This document shows, one piece after another, positions 22,901 to 31,804 of a stretch of DNA of 64,000 nt. Both the position numbers and the translations under genes were made by a program. The notes under the pieces were generated by a model, which saw only the letters and a list, made by a program, of their open reading frames with translations, had not been told where the DNA came from and did no database searches. The DNA is from Candidatus Rifleibacteriota bacterium (GTDB lineage: Bacteria > Riflebacteria > Ozemobacteria > Ozemobacterales > Ozemobacteraceae): NCBI GenBank assembly GCA_029564115.1, contig JAKQQP010000070.1, forward strand, positions 1-64,000, in the 5' to 3' direction. Every line of letters begins with the position of its first letter. Position 1 is the stretch's first letter.

Positions 22901-25203
22901 TCCAGAACTCAGTGCGCAGTTTTGCAAGTATTCTGCACCCTGATGACATGGCGGAGATTGACAAGGCCGTTCGCAAAGCCGTTAATTCGCGGCAGAGCTA
23001 TGAGATACAGTATCGTATGGGCAGAAAGGCCGGGGGCTATTTCTGGGTTTTCGAGAGAGGGCAGGGAGTTTTTGACGATGACGGCAGGCTCCTCTGGCTC
23101 GATGGCGTAATTATCGACGTTGATCGCCGCAAGCTGGCAGAAGACAAGGTCAGCGAAACCCTGGCCGAGCTCGAGCGTGCCAATGCCGAACTGCAGGAAA
23201 TCACCAGCAGAGCCAGAGAACTCGCATCTCAGGCAGAAATGGCCAACCGTGCCAAAAGCGAGTTTCTGGCCAATATGAGCCACGAAATAAGAACTCCAAT
23301 GAATGGTATTATTGGTATGACAAGCCTGCTGATCGACACTCAGCTGACCCCCGAGCAACGCCAGTATGCTGAGGTCGTGCGCTCGAGTTCTGAGAACCTG
23401 CTGGCTCTGATCAACGACATTCTTGATTTTTCAAAAATCGAGGCCGGCAAGCTGAACCTCGAAGAAATAGACTTCGACCTGCGCACCACAGTCGAAGATG
23501 CCATCGAAATGCTGGCGATCAAGGCTCATGAAAAAGGGCTTGAGCTGGCCTGTCTGATTGCTCCTGAAGTTCCTTCTCTGCTGATTGGCGACCCGGGCAG
23601 ATTGCGGCAGATTATTGTCAATCTTGCAGGCAATGCGGTCAAATTCACCCATAAAGGCGAAGTAGTCGTTTCTGTCGAAAATGTTCACGAAAGCGACCAG
23701 GCCGTTGTTTTGAAGTTTATCGTCAAAGACTCTGGTATAGGTATCTCTGAAGAGAATCTGCGTGGCCTTTTTACCATGTTTACGCAGGTAGACGGATCAA
23801 CCACCAGAAAATACGGCGGCACCGGCCTTGGCCTGGCTATTTCCAAACAGCTGGCCAATCTGCTGGGCGGACAGATAGGTGTTAAGAGCGAGCCTGGCGT
23901 GGGTTCTGAATTTTACTTCACCGCAAAATTCGCCAAACAGCCTGAATCTGCAGAGAAACACAGCCTGGAACTCGTTGATGTAAAGGGTCTGCGAATTCTG
24001 GTCGTCGATGATCATGCCGTTAATCGTCTGCTGGTGACCAGTCTTCTTTCTGCCTGGGGTTGCCGTTTTTCAGAGGCTGAAGACGGCAAAGTCGCTTTGC
24101 TGATGCTGAGGCAGGCAGTTGAAGATGGTGACCCCTACCGGGTGGCGCTGCTCGATATGCTTATGCCCGAGATGGACGGCCGTGACCTTTCGGCCAGAAT
24201 CAAGGATGATCCGTTGATAAATTCAACGCGTCTGATTTTGCTCACATCTCTGGGGCACAGAGGGGACGCTGCCTGGATACAGAAAGCCGGCTTTTCTGGC
24301 TATCTGACCAAGCCGATACGGCAGTCGCAGCTGCATGACTGTCTGGCGATGGTTGCCGGTCTTGACACAGATGCAGTCGTTCAGACGTTGATCACCAGAC
24401 ATCATGTTGCCGAGGCGACGCGACGCAATGTGCGAATTCTCGTGGTCGAAGATAACTACACCAACCAGGAAGTAGCGCTGGCTATTCTGAAAAAGCTGGG
24501 TTACAAGGCTGATCTTGTTAATAACGGTATTGAAGCTATTGCGGCTTTGGAGCACCGGTCTTATCAGCTGGTGCTGATGGATTGTCAGATGCCCCAGATG
24601 GACGGCTTCGAGGCTTCGAAAATTATCAGAAGCGGTCAGGCGAAAATTTTGAACCCTGAAGTGCCAATTATCGCAATGACCGCCAATGCCATGCACGGTG
24701 ACAGGGAGCGTTGCATGGAGGCCGGCATGGATGACTATATCGCCAAGCCTGTGCAGCCCAGAGACCTGGTCGAAAAATTGACTCTCTGGCTGTCAAAAGA
24801 GAAGACCGCCAGGATTGAAATAGTTGCTGGCAGTCAGTTATCAGCCATGACAGATACGCCCAGCCGAGAAATTTTTGGGGAAGAAGACCTTGTAAAACGC
24901 ATGATGGGTGATGTCGCGCTGGTTCGTCGGGTTATCAGGGCTTTTTACAGCGATACTCCCGTGCATGTCAAAGAACTGCGACAGGCTATTGGCGATAAAA
25001 ATTATGACGAAGCCCGTCGGCTGGCGCATAATATCAAGGGTTCAGCCGCCAATATTTCGGCTTTTGCGCTCAATCAGGCCGCCCTGGACTTTGAAAACAT
25101 GGTAAAACAGAATAATTACGATCAACTCGAGGCCGGCTTTTCCCGCCTCGAAAATCAGTTTGCCATACTGACTTCAGCTCTGCGGGAAAGTGGTTATCTG
25201 TAA
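19969..25203 (+). CDS. Multi-domain hybrid sensor histidine kinase (TM-Cache-CHASE-PAS-PAS-HK-REC-REC-HPt)
   Basis: 1744 residues. Order: about seven membrane helices (1-240); a periplasmic sensor (~250-415); helices near 425 and 465; a second periplasmic CHASE-type sensor (~480-760, with a YYPVAYVFPYDGNE segment); a helix near 775; two PAS domains (~800 and ~930, the second with a PAC-like YFWVFERG); HisKA with MSHEIRTPMNG (His near 1105); ATPase N box near 1218 and GTGLGLAI near 1283; two receiver domains (phospho-Asp near 1395 and 1535); and a C-terminal HPt with AHNIKGSAAN (His near 1685). This is a full phosphorelay in one chain, so a downstream response regulator elsewhere is expected. 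Likely monocistronic. Confidence 0.9.
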   Translation: MTQDWLSGQQDYFYLIVGIAFFMLAIAAFRLKKSQHEIRPLWSLMGLAGILSGIAAWLKLIETMDSSLGFAGFPRLACMAGGFLALLEFGRRTLARQTGRRISAVIPGLLLVLGGMGALRSQIAMEASLLYSLGLSGVFFAALALGNEWRLVPVEGRSGLLTAALALSGYGILAGLSVTPVGFWPSDFLRTFGLTSWLTGAPIFFQMIFVLLAMFGIWMHSIVSTDQEQSGDFFRRFILPVMMPALLISCWWLIDWRGRSYDAAFRHETLRLCVNIAQTFNAERVRSLTFTAADEYSPAFLRLRDQLQIFSRYKPGLRGIYTVAKRDSVLVFGPEDYPTGDSQASPVGTVYEKPEPALLKVFDDLMPAVVGPYTDEYGTFVSAFAPVLDPKTGRPLIVVCIDVLAGDWLALIEKARMGAIKAAMILAFFAVLSTFLILWREDVPLKKEHRWLAHSETAITFVFGLLITAIVCGIISEADSNKNRLEFRWIADAKNQLINTAFRQLRRDVSQVARLLGNRNETLTYKDFRYCVEPIVRSLSAQAWLWIPIVDGSKRESFEAGIKAEGFADFGISTRDKNGERVDDSMRGIYYPVAYVFPYDGNENIPGYNLGSDPQRSALVAKVMNTGLVSAEILENRPGRGNDRRQSRMLVLHPVYEKTSQRALGFVGVVLRMQDIINGIIPGSYVVGEGVDLLVSDCTREGKRVLAVFPEEEAEDLIDVAGTAMQLKTSFPLFMFGRCLLVDATPGENYLSVKRPGLGVTAAAATGVMITLLLTFFVGLLRSRQFDLELLVKKRSRELAERENDLFITLESIGDAVIATDLEGRITRMNPVAQRLTGWLLSDALGVHLATVFKAVNFSTGKPVICPVYEVLEKEEVIELANDTTLIARDGTERQIADSAAPIRGVDGCIRGVVLVFHDVTEQYKVRKKLHESEKRLKTLVANLPGISYRCMNDNHWTMEFISDEIERLTGYPASDFIQNSVRSFASILHPDDMAEIDKAVRKAVNSRQSYEIQYRMGRKAGGYFWVFERGQGVFDDDGRLLWLDGVIIDVDRRKLAEDKVSETLAELERANAELQEITSRARELASQAEMANRAKSEFLANMSHEIRTPMNGIIGMTSLLIDTQLTPEQRQYAEVVRSSSENLLALINDILDFSKIEAGKLNLEEIDFDLRTTVEDAIEMLAIKAHEKGLELACLIAPEVPSLLIGDPGRLRQIIVNLAGNAVKFTHKGEVVVSVENVHESDQAVVLKFIVKDSGIGISEENLRGLFTMFTQVDGSTTRKYGGTGLGLAISKQLANLLGGQIGVKSEPGVGSEFYFTAKFAKQPESAEKHSLELVDVKGLRILVVDDHAVNRLLVTSLLSAWGCRFSEAEDGKVALLMLRQAVEDGDPYRVALLDMLMPEMDGRDLSARIKDDPLINSTRLILLTSLGHRGDAAWIQKAGFSGYLTKPIRQSQLHDCLAMVAGLDTDAVVQTLITRHHVAEATRRNVRILVVEDNYTNQEVALAILKKLGYKADLVNNGIEAIAALEHRSYQLVLMDCQMPQMDGFEASKIIRSGQAKILNPEVPIIAMTANAMHGDRERCMEAGMDDYIAKPVQPRDLVEKLTLWLSKEKTARIEIVAGSQLSAMTDTPSREIFGEEDLVKRMMGDVALVRRVIRAFYSDTPVHVKELRQAIGDKNYDEARRLAHNIKGSAANISAFALNQAALDFENMVKQNNYDQLEAGFSRLENQFAILTSALRESGYL

Positions 25204-25324
25204 GTTGTTATAATGACAATTCTGGCCGCATTGCTGCATCTCATTCAAAATAGTGGCGAACATAGCGTTTTCGGGGTATCCTGTAAACTTCAATCCGGTT
25301 GTTGGTCAGGAGAATTCTCAGCAG

Positions 25325-27226
25325 ATGGCGCTTGTTTCTTTGCAAAATGTCAGTCTTTCGTTTGTCGGCACTCCGATTCTCGAGAATTTGAATCTTCAGA
25401 TCGAGAAAAACCAGAGAATCTGCCTGCTTGGGCGCAACGGAGCTGGCAAAACCACTCTGATGCGAGCTCTTGCCGGTGAGGTTAAGCCCGACTCGGGGTT
25501 TGTGCAGACTGGTCAGGATGTTAAAGTTTCATATTTTGCTCAGAATATTCCTGAGAGTCTTTCCGGCAGTGTTTTTGATATAGTTGCCGGCGGTCTCGGC
25601 GCTCGTGGTGAGCTGATATGCAGATACCATGCAGCCGAGCTGCGTTTAAAAAACAATTCTGCTGAAGCTGCTGACCAGCTGCATGAAGTGCGTGAGCAGA
25701 TCGACCGTCTCGAAGCCTGGAAGTGCCTCGAGGACATCGGGCGAGTTACGTCGAGAATGAGTATTGACTGCGACTGGCTCTACGAAAATCTGTCGGGCGG
25801 GCAGAGGCGGCGGGTGCTGCTGGCCGCGGCGCTGGTTTCCAACCCCGATGTGCTTCTTCTCGATGAGCCGACAAATCATCTCGATATCGAAACTATCGCC
25901 TGGCTTGAAGACTTTTTGTTGCGCTCCGGCATTACCATTCTTTTTGTCTCGCATGACCGCATGCTGTTGCGGCGTCTGGCCAACCGTATTATCGAACTCG
26001 ACCGTGGCCGTCTCTACGACTGGGAATGCAATTACGACACATTTTTGCAGCGCCGCGAAGAAGTTCTGGCTGCTGAACTCAAAGAGTGGGAACGTTTCGA
26101 TAAAAAACTGGCCCAGGAAGAAGTCTGGATCAGAAAGGGTGTTAAGGCCCGTGGCACGCGCAATGAGGGGCGGGTCAAAGCTCTTAAAAAAATGCGGGAA
26201 GAACGGCGCCTGCGTCGCCGGCATACGGGCAAAGTAAACATGCAGATCAGCCAGGCTGCTGATTCCGGGCGCGATGTCATCGAGGCAGAGAACATCAGTT
26301 TCGCCTATGGCGACAAAAAAATCATCGATAATTTTTCGCTGATGGTGAACAGAGGCGATAAAATCGGCATTGTCGGCGCGAATGGCTGCGGCAAAACCAC
26401 TCTGGTTAAATTGCTGCTCGGGCAGTTGCAGCCGTCTGCCGGTGAAGTTAAATACGGCACCAGGCTTGAAATTGTTTATTTCGATCAGATGCGTGCTCAG
26501 CTTGACGAACAGAAAACAGTCTGGGAAAACGTTCTGCCGAATGGCGACACAGTCGAGGTCAATGGTCGCAATATTCATATCATCACTTATCTGCAGAATT
26601 TTCTTTTCACTTCAGAGCGGGCGAAGACCAGAGTGAGTGTTCTTTCGGGCGGCGAAAGAAACAGGGTGCTGCTGGCGCGGCTGTTCGCAACTCCAGCCAA
26701 TCTGCTGGTTCTCGATGAGCCGACCAACGATCTCGATATAGAAACGCTCGAACTGCTTGAAGAGCTTCTGGTCGAATTTAGCGGCACTGTTCTGTTGATC
26801 TGCCATGATCGTACATTTTTGAACAACGTGGTCTCGAGCACTGTCGTTTTTGCCGGGAACGGTGAAGTCAGAGAAATAGTCGGCGGTTATGACGACTGGA
26901 TGGCCGAGCGCCGCGCAGTTGAAGAAGCCGACCGGCGGAGTGTCGAAGCTGAAAAGGCCATGACGCAGCAGGCGGCCAGAGCCAGTGCTTCTGAAAGTCG
27001 GCAACAGAAGCTTTCTTTCAAAGAGAAACAGGAATTGCAGGCTTTGCCCGTTATGATCGAGAAAGCTGAAGCCGAGATTTCTGAGCTGCAAAAGCGCCTC
27101 GCTGACCCGACTTTCTACAAATCCGGTGAAAATGCCGGGCAGCTGCACAATCATCTGCTCGAACTCGAAGAAAAGCTGATGGTATGGCTTGAACGCTGGG
27201 AAGAACTTGAAAAAAAGCAGGGTTAA
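25325..27226 (+). CDS. uup: ABC-F family ATPase (Uup-like)
   Basis: About 633 residues from ATG 25325 (AGGAGA upstream); a GTG at 25253 would add a 24-residue unconserved extension. Two ABC cassettes: Walker A GRNGAGKTT near 38 and GANGCGKTT near 355, signatures LSGGQRRRVLLAA and LSGGERNRVLLAR, Walker B LLLDEPTNHLDIET and LVLDEPTNDLDIET. There is no membrane domain. The C-terminal ~80 residues form a coiled coil, as in Uup. ABC-F proteins act on ribosomes; Uup also affects DNA recombination in E. coli. Confidence 0.88.
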   Translation: MALVSLQNVSLSFVGTPILENLNLQIEKNQRICLLGRNGAGKTTLMRALAGEVKPDSGFVQTGQDVKVSYFAQNIPESLSGSVFDIVAGGLGARGELICRYHAAELRLKNNSAEAADQLHEVREQIDRLEAWKCLEDIGRVTSRMSIDCDWLYENLSGGQRRRVLLAAALVSNPDVLLLDEPTNHLDIETIAWLEDFLLRSGITILFVSHDRMLLRRLANRIIELDRGRLYDWECNYDTFLQRREEVLAAELKEWERFDKKLAQEEVWIRKGVKARGTRNEGRVKALKKMREERRLRRRHTGKVNMQISQAADSGRDVIEAENISFAYGDKKIIDNFSLMVNRGDKIGIVGANGCGKTTLVKLLLGQLQPSAGEVKYGTRLEIVYFDQMRAQLDEQKTVWENVLPNGDTVEVNGRNIHIITYLQNFLFTSERAKTRVSVLSGGERNRVLLARLFATPANLLVLDEPTNDLDIETLELLEELLVEFSGTVLLICHDRTFLNNVVSSTVVFAGNGEVREIVGGYDDWMAERRAVEEADRRSVEAEKAMTQQAARASASESRQQKLSFKEKQELQALPVMIEKAEAEISELQKRLADPTFYKSGENAGQLHNHLLELEEKLMVWLERWEELEKKQG

Positions 27227-27345
27227 CAGCAGGCAGATTTATGTCGATGCTGGCAGCAAAATTTTGTTGGGTACCCGAAACCGGTTCGCGGCGCGGGGCG
27301 TTGCCTGGCCGTGATAGCCGCTGAGATTGAAGCTGGAGATAGCCT

Positions 27346-28284
27346 ATGCCGTTTGAAATTAAAGACAAGCTTGTAATTGCGGTCGCTTCGAGCGCTCTTT
27401 TTGATTTAAGCGAATCTGACCGTGTTTTTAAAGAGCGGGGTTACGATAACTACCGAAAATATCAGCGCCAGAAGCAGAATGTTGCCCTGAAGCCAGGGGT
27501 AGCTTTTCCTTTTGTCAGGCGGCTGCTCTCTATCAATAAACGTTTTCCGGGGCGCCAGCCGATCGAGGTGGTTCTGCTCTCGAAAAATGACCCTGATACC
27601 GGCCTGCGGGTATTCAATTCGATGCATCATTATGGTCTGGATATAATCAGGGCCGGTTTTTTGAATGGCAAGTCGCCGATCAAGTATATACCGGCTTTCA
27701 ATGCTTCGCTTTTTCTCTCTGCCAGTGCCGAAGACGTTAAAGAAGCCATAAATGCCGGTTACCCCGCTGGCACGGTTCTTGGCAGCGCCCTTGAAGACGA
27801 CCCCGAAGATCAGGAACTGCGTATTGCTTTTGATTTTGACGGAGTTCTGGTCGATGATGAGGCTGAAAAAGTCTTTCAGGAAAGTCATGACATCGATCAA
27901 TTTCATGAGTCTGAAACCCGCATGGCTGATAAGCCGCTCGACCCAGGCCCGCTTTTTAAATTGTTCAAACAGTTGTCGGTGTTTCAAAAATTCGATCGTC
28001 TTCAGGAACGGCGCAACAAATCTTACAAACGGTTCTTGCGCATTGCCATCGTGACGGCTCGCAGTGCTCCCGCCCATGAACGGGCAATAAACACTCTGCG
28101 CAAGTGGAAAATGCATGTTGATGAGGCATTTTTTCTTGGCGGAATCGAGAAGCGCCGCATTCTTGAGGTGATGCACCCGCATATTTTCTTCGACGATCAG
28201 ATGGTGCATTTAAAATCATCATCCGGAAAAAGCATTCCGTCGGTGCACATTCCGTTCGGAATTGTCAATAAAGACAGAAGTTAA
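27346..28284 (+). CDS. 5'-nucleotidase (PF06189-like)
   Basis: 312 residues with TGGAGA upstream. It has the layout of the cytosolic 5'-nucleotidase family (PF06189): LVIAVASSALFDL...VF near the N-terminus, RRLLSIN, VVLLSKNDPDTGLRVFNSMHHYGL near 85, then FDFDGVLVDDE near 162, which is the HAD-type nucleophile Asp motif, and HIFFDDQMVHL near the end. It should dephosphorylate nucleoside 5'-monophosphates. The stop codon is almost directly followed by the RluA-type gene (one base gap), so they are co-transcribed. Confidence 0.85.
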   Translation: MPFEIKDKLVIAVASSALFDLSESDRVFKERGYDNYRKYQRQKQNVALKPGVAFPFVRRLLSINKRFPGRQPIEVVLLSKNDPDTGLRVFNSMHHYGLDIIRAGFLNGKSPIKYIPAFNASLFLSASAEDVKEAINAGYPAGTVLGSALEDDPEDQELRIAFDFDGVLVDDEAEKVFQESHDIDQFHESETRMADKPLDPGPLFKLFKQLSVFQKFDRLQERRNKSYKRFLRIAIVTARSAPAHERAINTLRKWKMHVDEAFFLGGIEKRRILEVMHPHIFFDDQMVHLKSSSGKSIPSVHIPFGIVNKDRS

Positions 28285-28285
28285 A

Positions 28286-29293
28286 ATGCTGTTTTGTCTT
28301 GAATTAAAGTCGGTCATCACCGCCAAATATGCCGGCGAAACACTTATAGAATCGTTAACCCGGCGTTTTACCTATAAAGAACGAGATTTCTGGCTGGCAA
28401 AAATCAGTGGCGGCGAGCTGAAGGTAAACGGTTTGCTTGGTAGCCCCGAGCAGATTTTGCAGGAAGGTGACGAACTTCAGTTTCTGATTCCGGAGTTTTA
28501 TGAGCCGGATCTCGATACCTCTTATCACAAAATCTGGGAAAACGAGAATCTTCTTCTGGTCAGTAAGCCTGCTGATCTGCCGGTACACAGTAATCACCGC
28601 TTCATTCATCAGACGATGACCGCTGTTCTTCGGCGTGACGAAGGTCGCCCTGACCTCAACCCGCTGCATCGCCTCGATCGTGAAACAAGCGGCCTGATGC
28701 TTTATATGAAACAGCAATTCGCTAACCGGCGTTTGCGCCGCGACCCCGGTCAGGTTATTCGCGAAAAGTTTTATCTGGCAATTGTGCAGGGCGAATTCGT
28801 TTCAGAGAGAGTAAGGGTTGATTTGCCTTTGAAAGAGGCCGGCTGCCCGCCGGTTCGCTATAAAATGCTGCCGGCTGAGGCCGGTGAGGGGCAGATGGCT
28901 GCGACTGAGTTTTTCCGACTTGGGGTGACTAAGGGGAAAAGTCTGCTGCTGGCACGCCTCGAAACAGGCAGAAAACACCAGATTCGCGCTCATCTTGCCT
29001 GGCTGGGGTACCCTTTGGTGGGCGACAAGCTGTATGCCCATGACGGTCGGTATTTTATCAAACGTTGCCAGGATGATCTGCAGACGGAAGACATTGAAAG
29101 AATGGGGTCTTCGCATCACCTGCTGCATGCTTATTCGCTTGTTCTGCAGTTGCCGGTCGAGGGGCGTCTGTTTTTTTGCTCAGAATATTATTCACAGGAA
29201 TTCGCTGCGGCTCTTGCCTCTTTTGCAGGGTGGCAGACTGTTGCGGCGTCAGTAATCAGCTCATTCGCAGGGCCAGAATGTAATCGTCCATGA
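28286..29293 (+). CDS. RluA-family pseudouridine synthase
   Basis: About 335 residues from ATG 28286; a TTG at 28262 overlaps the upstream gene and is unlikely. An S4-like N-terminal domain (~10-75, LTRRFTYKERDFWLAKI...G.L.VNG) is followed by the catalytic core with HRLDRETSGLML near residue 128 (catalytic Asp), a GRKHQIRAHLAWLGYPLVGD motif near 230, and HLLHAYSL. It modifies uridine in rRNA or tRNA to pseudouridine; the target site cannot be told from sequence. Its 3' end overlaps the convergent GNAT gene by 38 bases. Confidence 0.88.
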   Translation: MLFCLELKSVITAKYAGETLIESLTRRFTYKERDFWLAKISGGELKVNGLLGSPEQILQEGDELQFLIPEFYEPDLDTSYHKIWENENLLLVSKPADLPVHSNHRFIHQTMTAVLRRDEGRPDLNPLHRLDRETSGLMLYMKQQFANRRLRRDPGQVIREKFYLAIVQGEFVSERVRVDLPLKEAGCPPVRYKMLPAEAGEGQMAATEFFRLGVTKGKSLLLARLETGRKHQIRAHLAWLGYPLVGDKLYAHDGRYFIKRCQDDLQTEDIERMGSSHHLLHAYSLVLQLPVEGRLFFCSEYYSQEFAAALASFAGWQTVAASVISSFAGPECNRP

Positions 29294-29753
29294 CGTAGCC
29301 TTCACCAATATCGGCGACTGTAGCACCCTCATTGATAAAGCCCATACGCTTGTAAGATTCAATGGCCAGACTGTTGTTTTTGTTGACGGTCAGGCTGATT
29401 TTTTTGAGGCAGTTATCGGCGGCAACTGATTTGATAAAGGCGATGGCCTTTCTGGCAAGACCTTTGCGTCGTACGGATGATCTGACGTAAAGTTTGCTCA
29501 AAAACACTTCATTCGGTCGAATCTGTAGAGCAAAATAACCCTCTGGTCTGCGGTCGAGGCAGAGCAGGAAATACACCAGTTCGCCTGCATCGATCTGTGC
29601 AGTTATCGCTTCGCAGCTTTGAAAGCGATCGATCATGTAATCGACCTGATTCCCGCCGATGATCTCTGTGTAGTGCTCTTTCCAGATTTCTGCGGCAAGC
29701 TGCGCAGTTTTTTCGATCTGGTCGGTAGTGGCTACCCTGATTACTTCTATCAT
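29256..29753 (-). CDS. GNAT-family N-acetyltransferase
   Basis: 165 residues. The GNAT core has VFLSKLYVRSSVRRKGLARKAI near 88 (acetyl-CoA motif R-R-K-G-L-A) and LTVNKNNSLAIESYKRMGF near 122, then a YVMDDYILALRM final strand. It resembles the family containing diamine/protein acetyltransferases with an N-terminal 'IWKEHYTEIIGGNQVDYMI' segment. The substrate is unknown. It is convergent to, and overlaps by 38 bases, the RluA-type gene. Confidence 0.85.
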   Translation of the reverse strand: MIEVIRVATTDQIEKTAQLAAEIWKEHYTEIIGGNQVDYMIDRFQSCEAITAQIDAGELVYFLLCLDRRPEGYFALQIRPNEVFLSKLYVRSSVRRKGLARKAIAFIKSVAADNCLKKISLTVNKNNSLAIESYKRMGFINEGATVADIGEGYVMDDYILALRMS

Positions 29754-30129
29754 GTTTTACTCCGTATGACACAGTCTTGATCGACTTCACCATGCTAACA
29801 GGATCATTGTTGAAAATACACAAAAAAATATAAAAACAGAGTTGATATGCTGCAAAGTGTTATTTGATCAATGTTTTTATGAATTTATCCGGTTCGGACT
29901 TTTTTGGTCGTTTCAATGAAATTGATTGTCGGGGGGTAGGACAAAAAAACGCGGAAATCGAAAGAAAAGGGCGGAAAGCTTTGCACAGGTCGAAATATTT
30001 GTGGGCAGGATGACTGAAGATTTAGAAGCGCCTGAATTCAAGCGGAAATGACTTTGGTCCATTCGTTGAACAGGCGTATCATCAGGGCCAATTTACAGAA
30101 TGAGTTCTGGTTTTTGCAAGGAGAACCAT
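29754..30129. other. Intergenic region upstream of the antiporter gene
   Basis: 376 bases, AT-rich at the left and containing a GGGGGGTAGGAC patch near 29931. No gene, tRNA or known riboswitch is recognised. Cation-antiporter genes can have ion-sensing leaders, but no matching consensus was identifiable by eye. Confidence 0.3.
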
Positions 30130-31368
30130 ATGCCGCTTTATACAGTAATACCTTTTATCGCATGGCTTCTTACCATAGCAATTGCTCCGCTGCTGTTCGA
30201 ACATTTCTGGGAGAGAAATCGCAACAAGGCTTTATTGAGCGGCCTTTTTGCCATGCCTGTTCTCTACTACCTGTTGACGCACCAGCTCGAGCATGAATTG
30301 ATGATGAGTGCTGAAGAATATGTTTCATTCATTGTGCTGCTCGGCTCTTTGTTTGTAGTTTCTGGCGGCATACTGGTCGAGGGCGATATAGAGGCGACGC
30401 CGCGCAATAACTCGATTTTGTTTATTATTGGTGCCATTCTTTCGAATTTTATCGGCACTACCGGTGCCAGTATGGTTCTTATCAGGCCTCTGCTCAAAAT
30501 CAATTCACAAAGAACCCGTGTTGTTCATATTCCGGTTTTCTTTATTTTTATCGTCAGCAACATTGGTGGCTGCTTGACCCCGCTTGGCGACCCGCCTGTT
30601 TTTCTCGGCTTCTTACGGGGCGTACCGTTTTTCTGGACTCTCAGCCTCTTCCCCATGTGGTTTTTCAACCTGACTTTTGTGCTTACAGCCTTTTATCTCG
30701 TAGACACCTGGAACTATAAGCGCGAGCCGGAATTGTCGGTAAAACGCGATCAGAGCGAGATCGTGCCACTCAAGGTCAAGGGGAAGCGCAATACCTGGTT
30801 TCTGGCCGGGATAATCATTGCGGTGTTTCTCGACTCGCCGCTGCGTGAGATTGTTATGGTCGCCATGACCGTTATGTCGCTGCGCGTCACTCCGCAGGTC
30901 TGTCACCAGAAAAACAGTTTTTCGTTTGGCCCGATCAACGAAGTGGCCATTCTTTTTGCCGGCATATTCGTAACGATGATTCCCGCACTGATAATCCTCA
31001 AACAGCGCGGTGTCGAGCTCGGTATCACTCAGCCATGGCAGTTCTTCTGGGTTACCGGTGGGCTTTCGTCATTTCTCGATAATGCGCCGACATACCTCAC
31101 CGGCCTTTCTCTTGCTCAGGGTATGGCAGCGCAGAACCCCGCCATGGCCAAAGAAGTAGTGGGAATCCCCAGCGTTTATCTGCGGGCAATCAGTGCTGGT
31201 GCCGTTTTCATGGGCGCCAACACTTACATTGGCAACGGCCCGAATTTTATGGTCAAGACCATCTCTGAAGCTTCCGGAGTCAAAATGCCGTCTTTCTTTG
31301 GTTACATCGCCTATTCTCTGCTGATTCTGATTCCGGCATTCGTTCTCGATACCCTGTTATTCTTTTAA
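30130..31368 (+). CDS. NhaD/ArsB-type sodium:proton antiporter
   Basis: About 412 residues from ATG 30130, with AAGGAGAA immediately upstream; an in-frame ATG at 30100 is less likely. About eleven to twelve hydrophobic segments. Family motifs include FIGTTGASMVLIRPLL near 115, GGCLTPLGDPPVFLGFLRGVPFFWTL near 148, SSFLDNAPTYLTGL near 315 and GANTYIGNGPNFMVK near 362, all typical of the NhaD and UIT branch of the ion-transporter superfamily. It exports Na+ in exchange for H+. It is a single-gene unit ended by a clear terminator. Confidence 0.85.
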   Translation: MPLYTVIPFIAWLLTIAIAPLLFEHFWERNRNKALLSGLFAMPVLYYLLTHQLEHELMMSAEEYVSFIVLLGSLFVVSGGILVEGDIEATPRNNSILFIIGAILSNFIGTTGASMVLIRPLLKINSQRTRVVHIPVFFIFIVSNIGGCLTPLGDPPVFLGFLRGVPFFWTLSLFPMWFFNLTFVLTAFYLVDTWNYKREPELSVKRDQSEIVPLKVKGKRNTWFLAGIIIAVFLDSPLREIVMVAMTVMSLRVTPQVCHQKNSFSFGPINEVAILFAGIFVTMIPALIILKQRGVELGITQPWQFFWVTGGLSSFLDNAPTYLTGLSLAQGMAAQNPAMAKEVVGIPSVYLRAISAGAVFMGANTYIGNGPNFMVKTISEASGVKMPSFFGYIAYSLLILIPAFVLDTLLFF

Positions 31369-31389
31369 AGTTCAACGGTTGCAACCATA

Positions 31390-31420
31390 GGGGCGGGTTT
31401 TAAACCCGCCCCTTTTATTT
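31390..31420 (+). terminator. Rho-independent terminator after the antiporter gene
   Basis: GGGGCGGG (31390-31397) pairs with CCCGCCCC (31405-31412) around TTTTAAA, directly followed by TTTTATTT (31413-31420). Confidence 0.9.
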
Positions 31421-31502
31421 GGCTTGAGTATCAGCAAGTAAATTGTCTGTTCTTTGAATTGGGAGTATCATTCAGGGATACTAAAAAAAAGAGGAGATAG
31501 AT

Positions 31503-31721
31503 ATGTCTGAAACCGCCACGAAGCATCGCTGGAAATTTTTTCGTTACGGGGGGATCGATCAGGTAAGTCTTGAAACGGCCGAGGATCTGAAAAACCTCGA
31601 GCAGCTCGACCCTAAGCTTTGGGCAGCAATGACCTGTCCGACCCAGAATATAGAATTTGATTCACGCACTCTCGATTTAATCGATACCGATAAAGACAAA
31701 CGCATAAAGACAAACGCATAA
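31503..31721 (+). CDS. N-terminal piece of an EF-hand membrane protein gene broken by a 14-bp duplication
   Basis: 72 residues, with GAGGAG upstream. It reads well up to FDSRTLDLIDTDKDKRIK and then goes out of frame at the second copy of a 14-bp tandem repeat (31692-31719), stopping at 31719-31721. Removing one copy restores DTDKDKRIKIPELLAAL, an EF-hand-like calcium loop, and joins it in frame to the sequence at 31722-33838. The full protein would be about 773 residues. Either this is a real (possibly reversible) frameshift or a sequencing artefact. Confidence 0.7.
   Translation: MSETATKHRWKFFRYGGIDQVSLETAEDLKNLEQLDPKLWAAMTCPTQNIEFDSRTLDLIDTDKDKRIKTNA
31692..31719 (+). repeat. 14-bp perfect tandem duplication inside a coding region
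   Basis: AAAGACAAACGCAT at 31692-31705 is repeated exactly at 31706-31719. 14 is not a multiple of three, so the second copy shifts the frame of the EF-hand gene. Confidence 0.95.
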
Positions 31722-31804
31722 AGATACCCGAACTTCTGGCCGCGCTGAAATGGATTTGCGGCATTCTCAAGAATCCGGCGGTCATCATCAAACCGGCAAA
31801 AGCT

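Noticed and set aside
29754..30129. Ion-responsive riboswitch upstream of the antiporter
   Set aside because: No known consensus could be recognised by eye; would need a covariance-model search.
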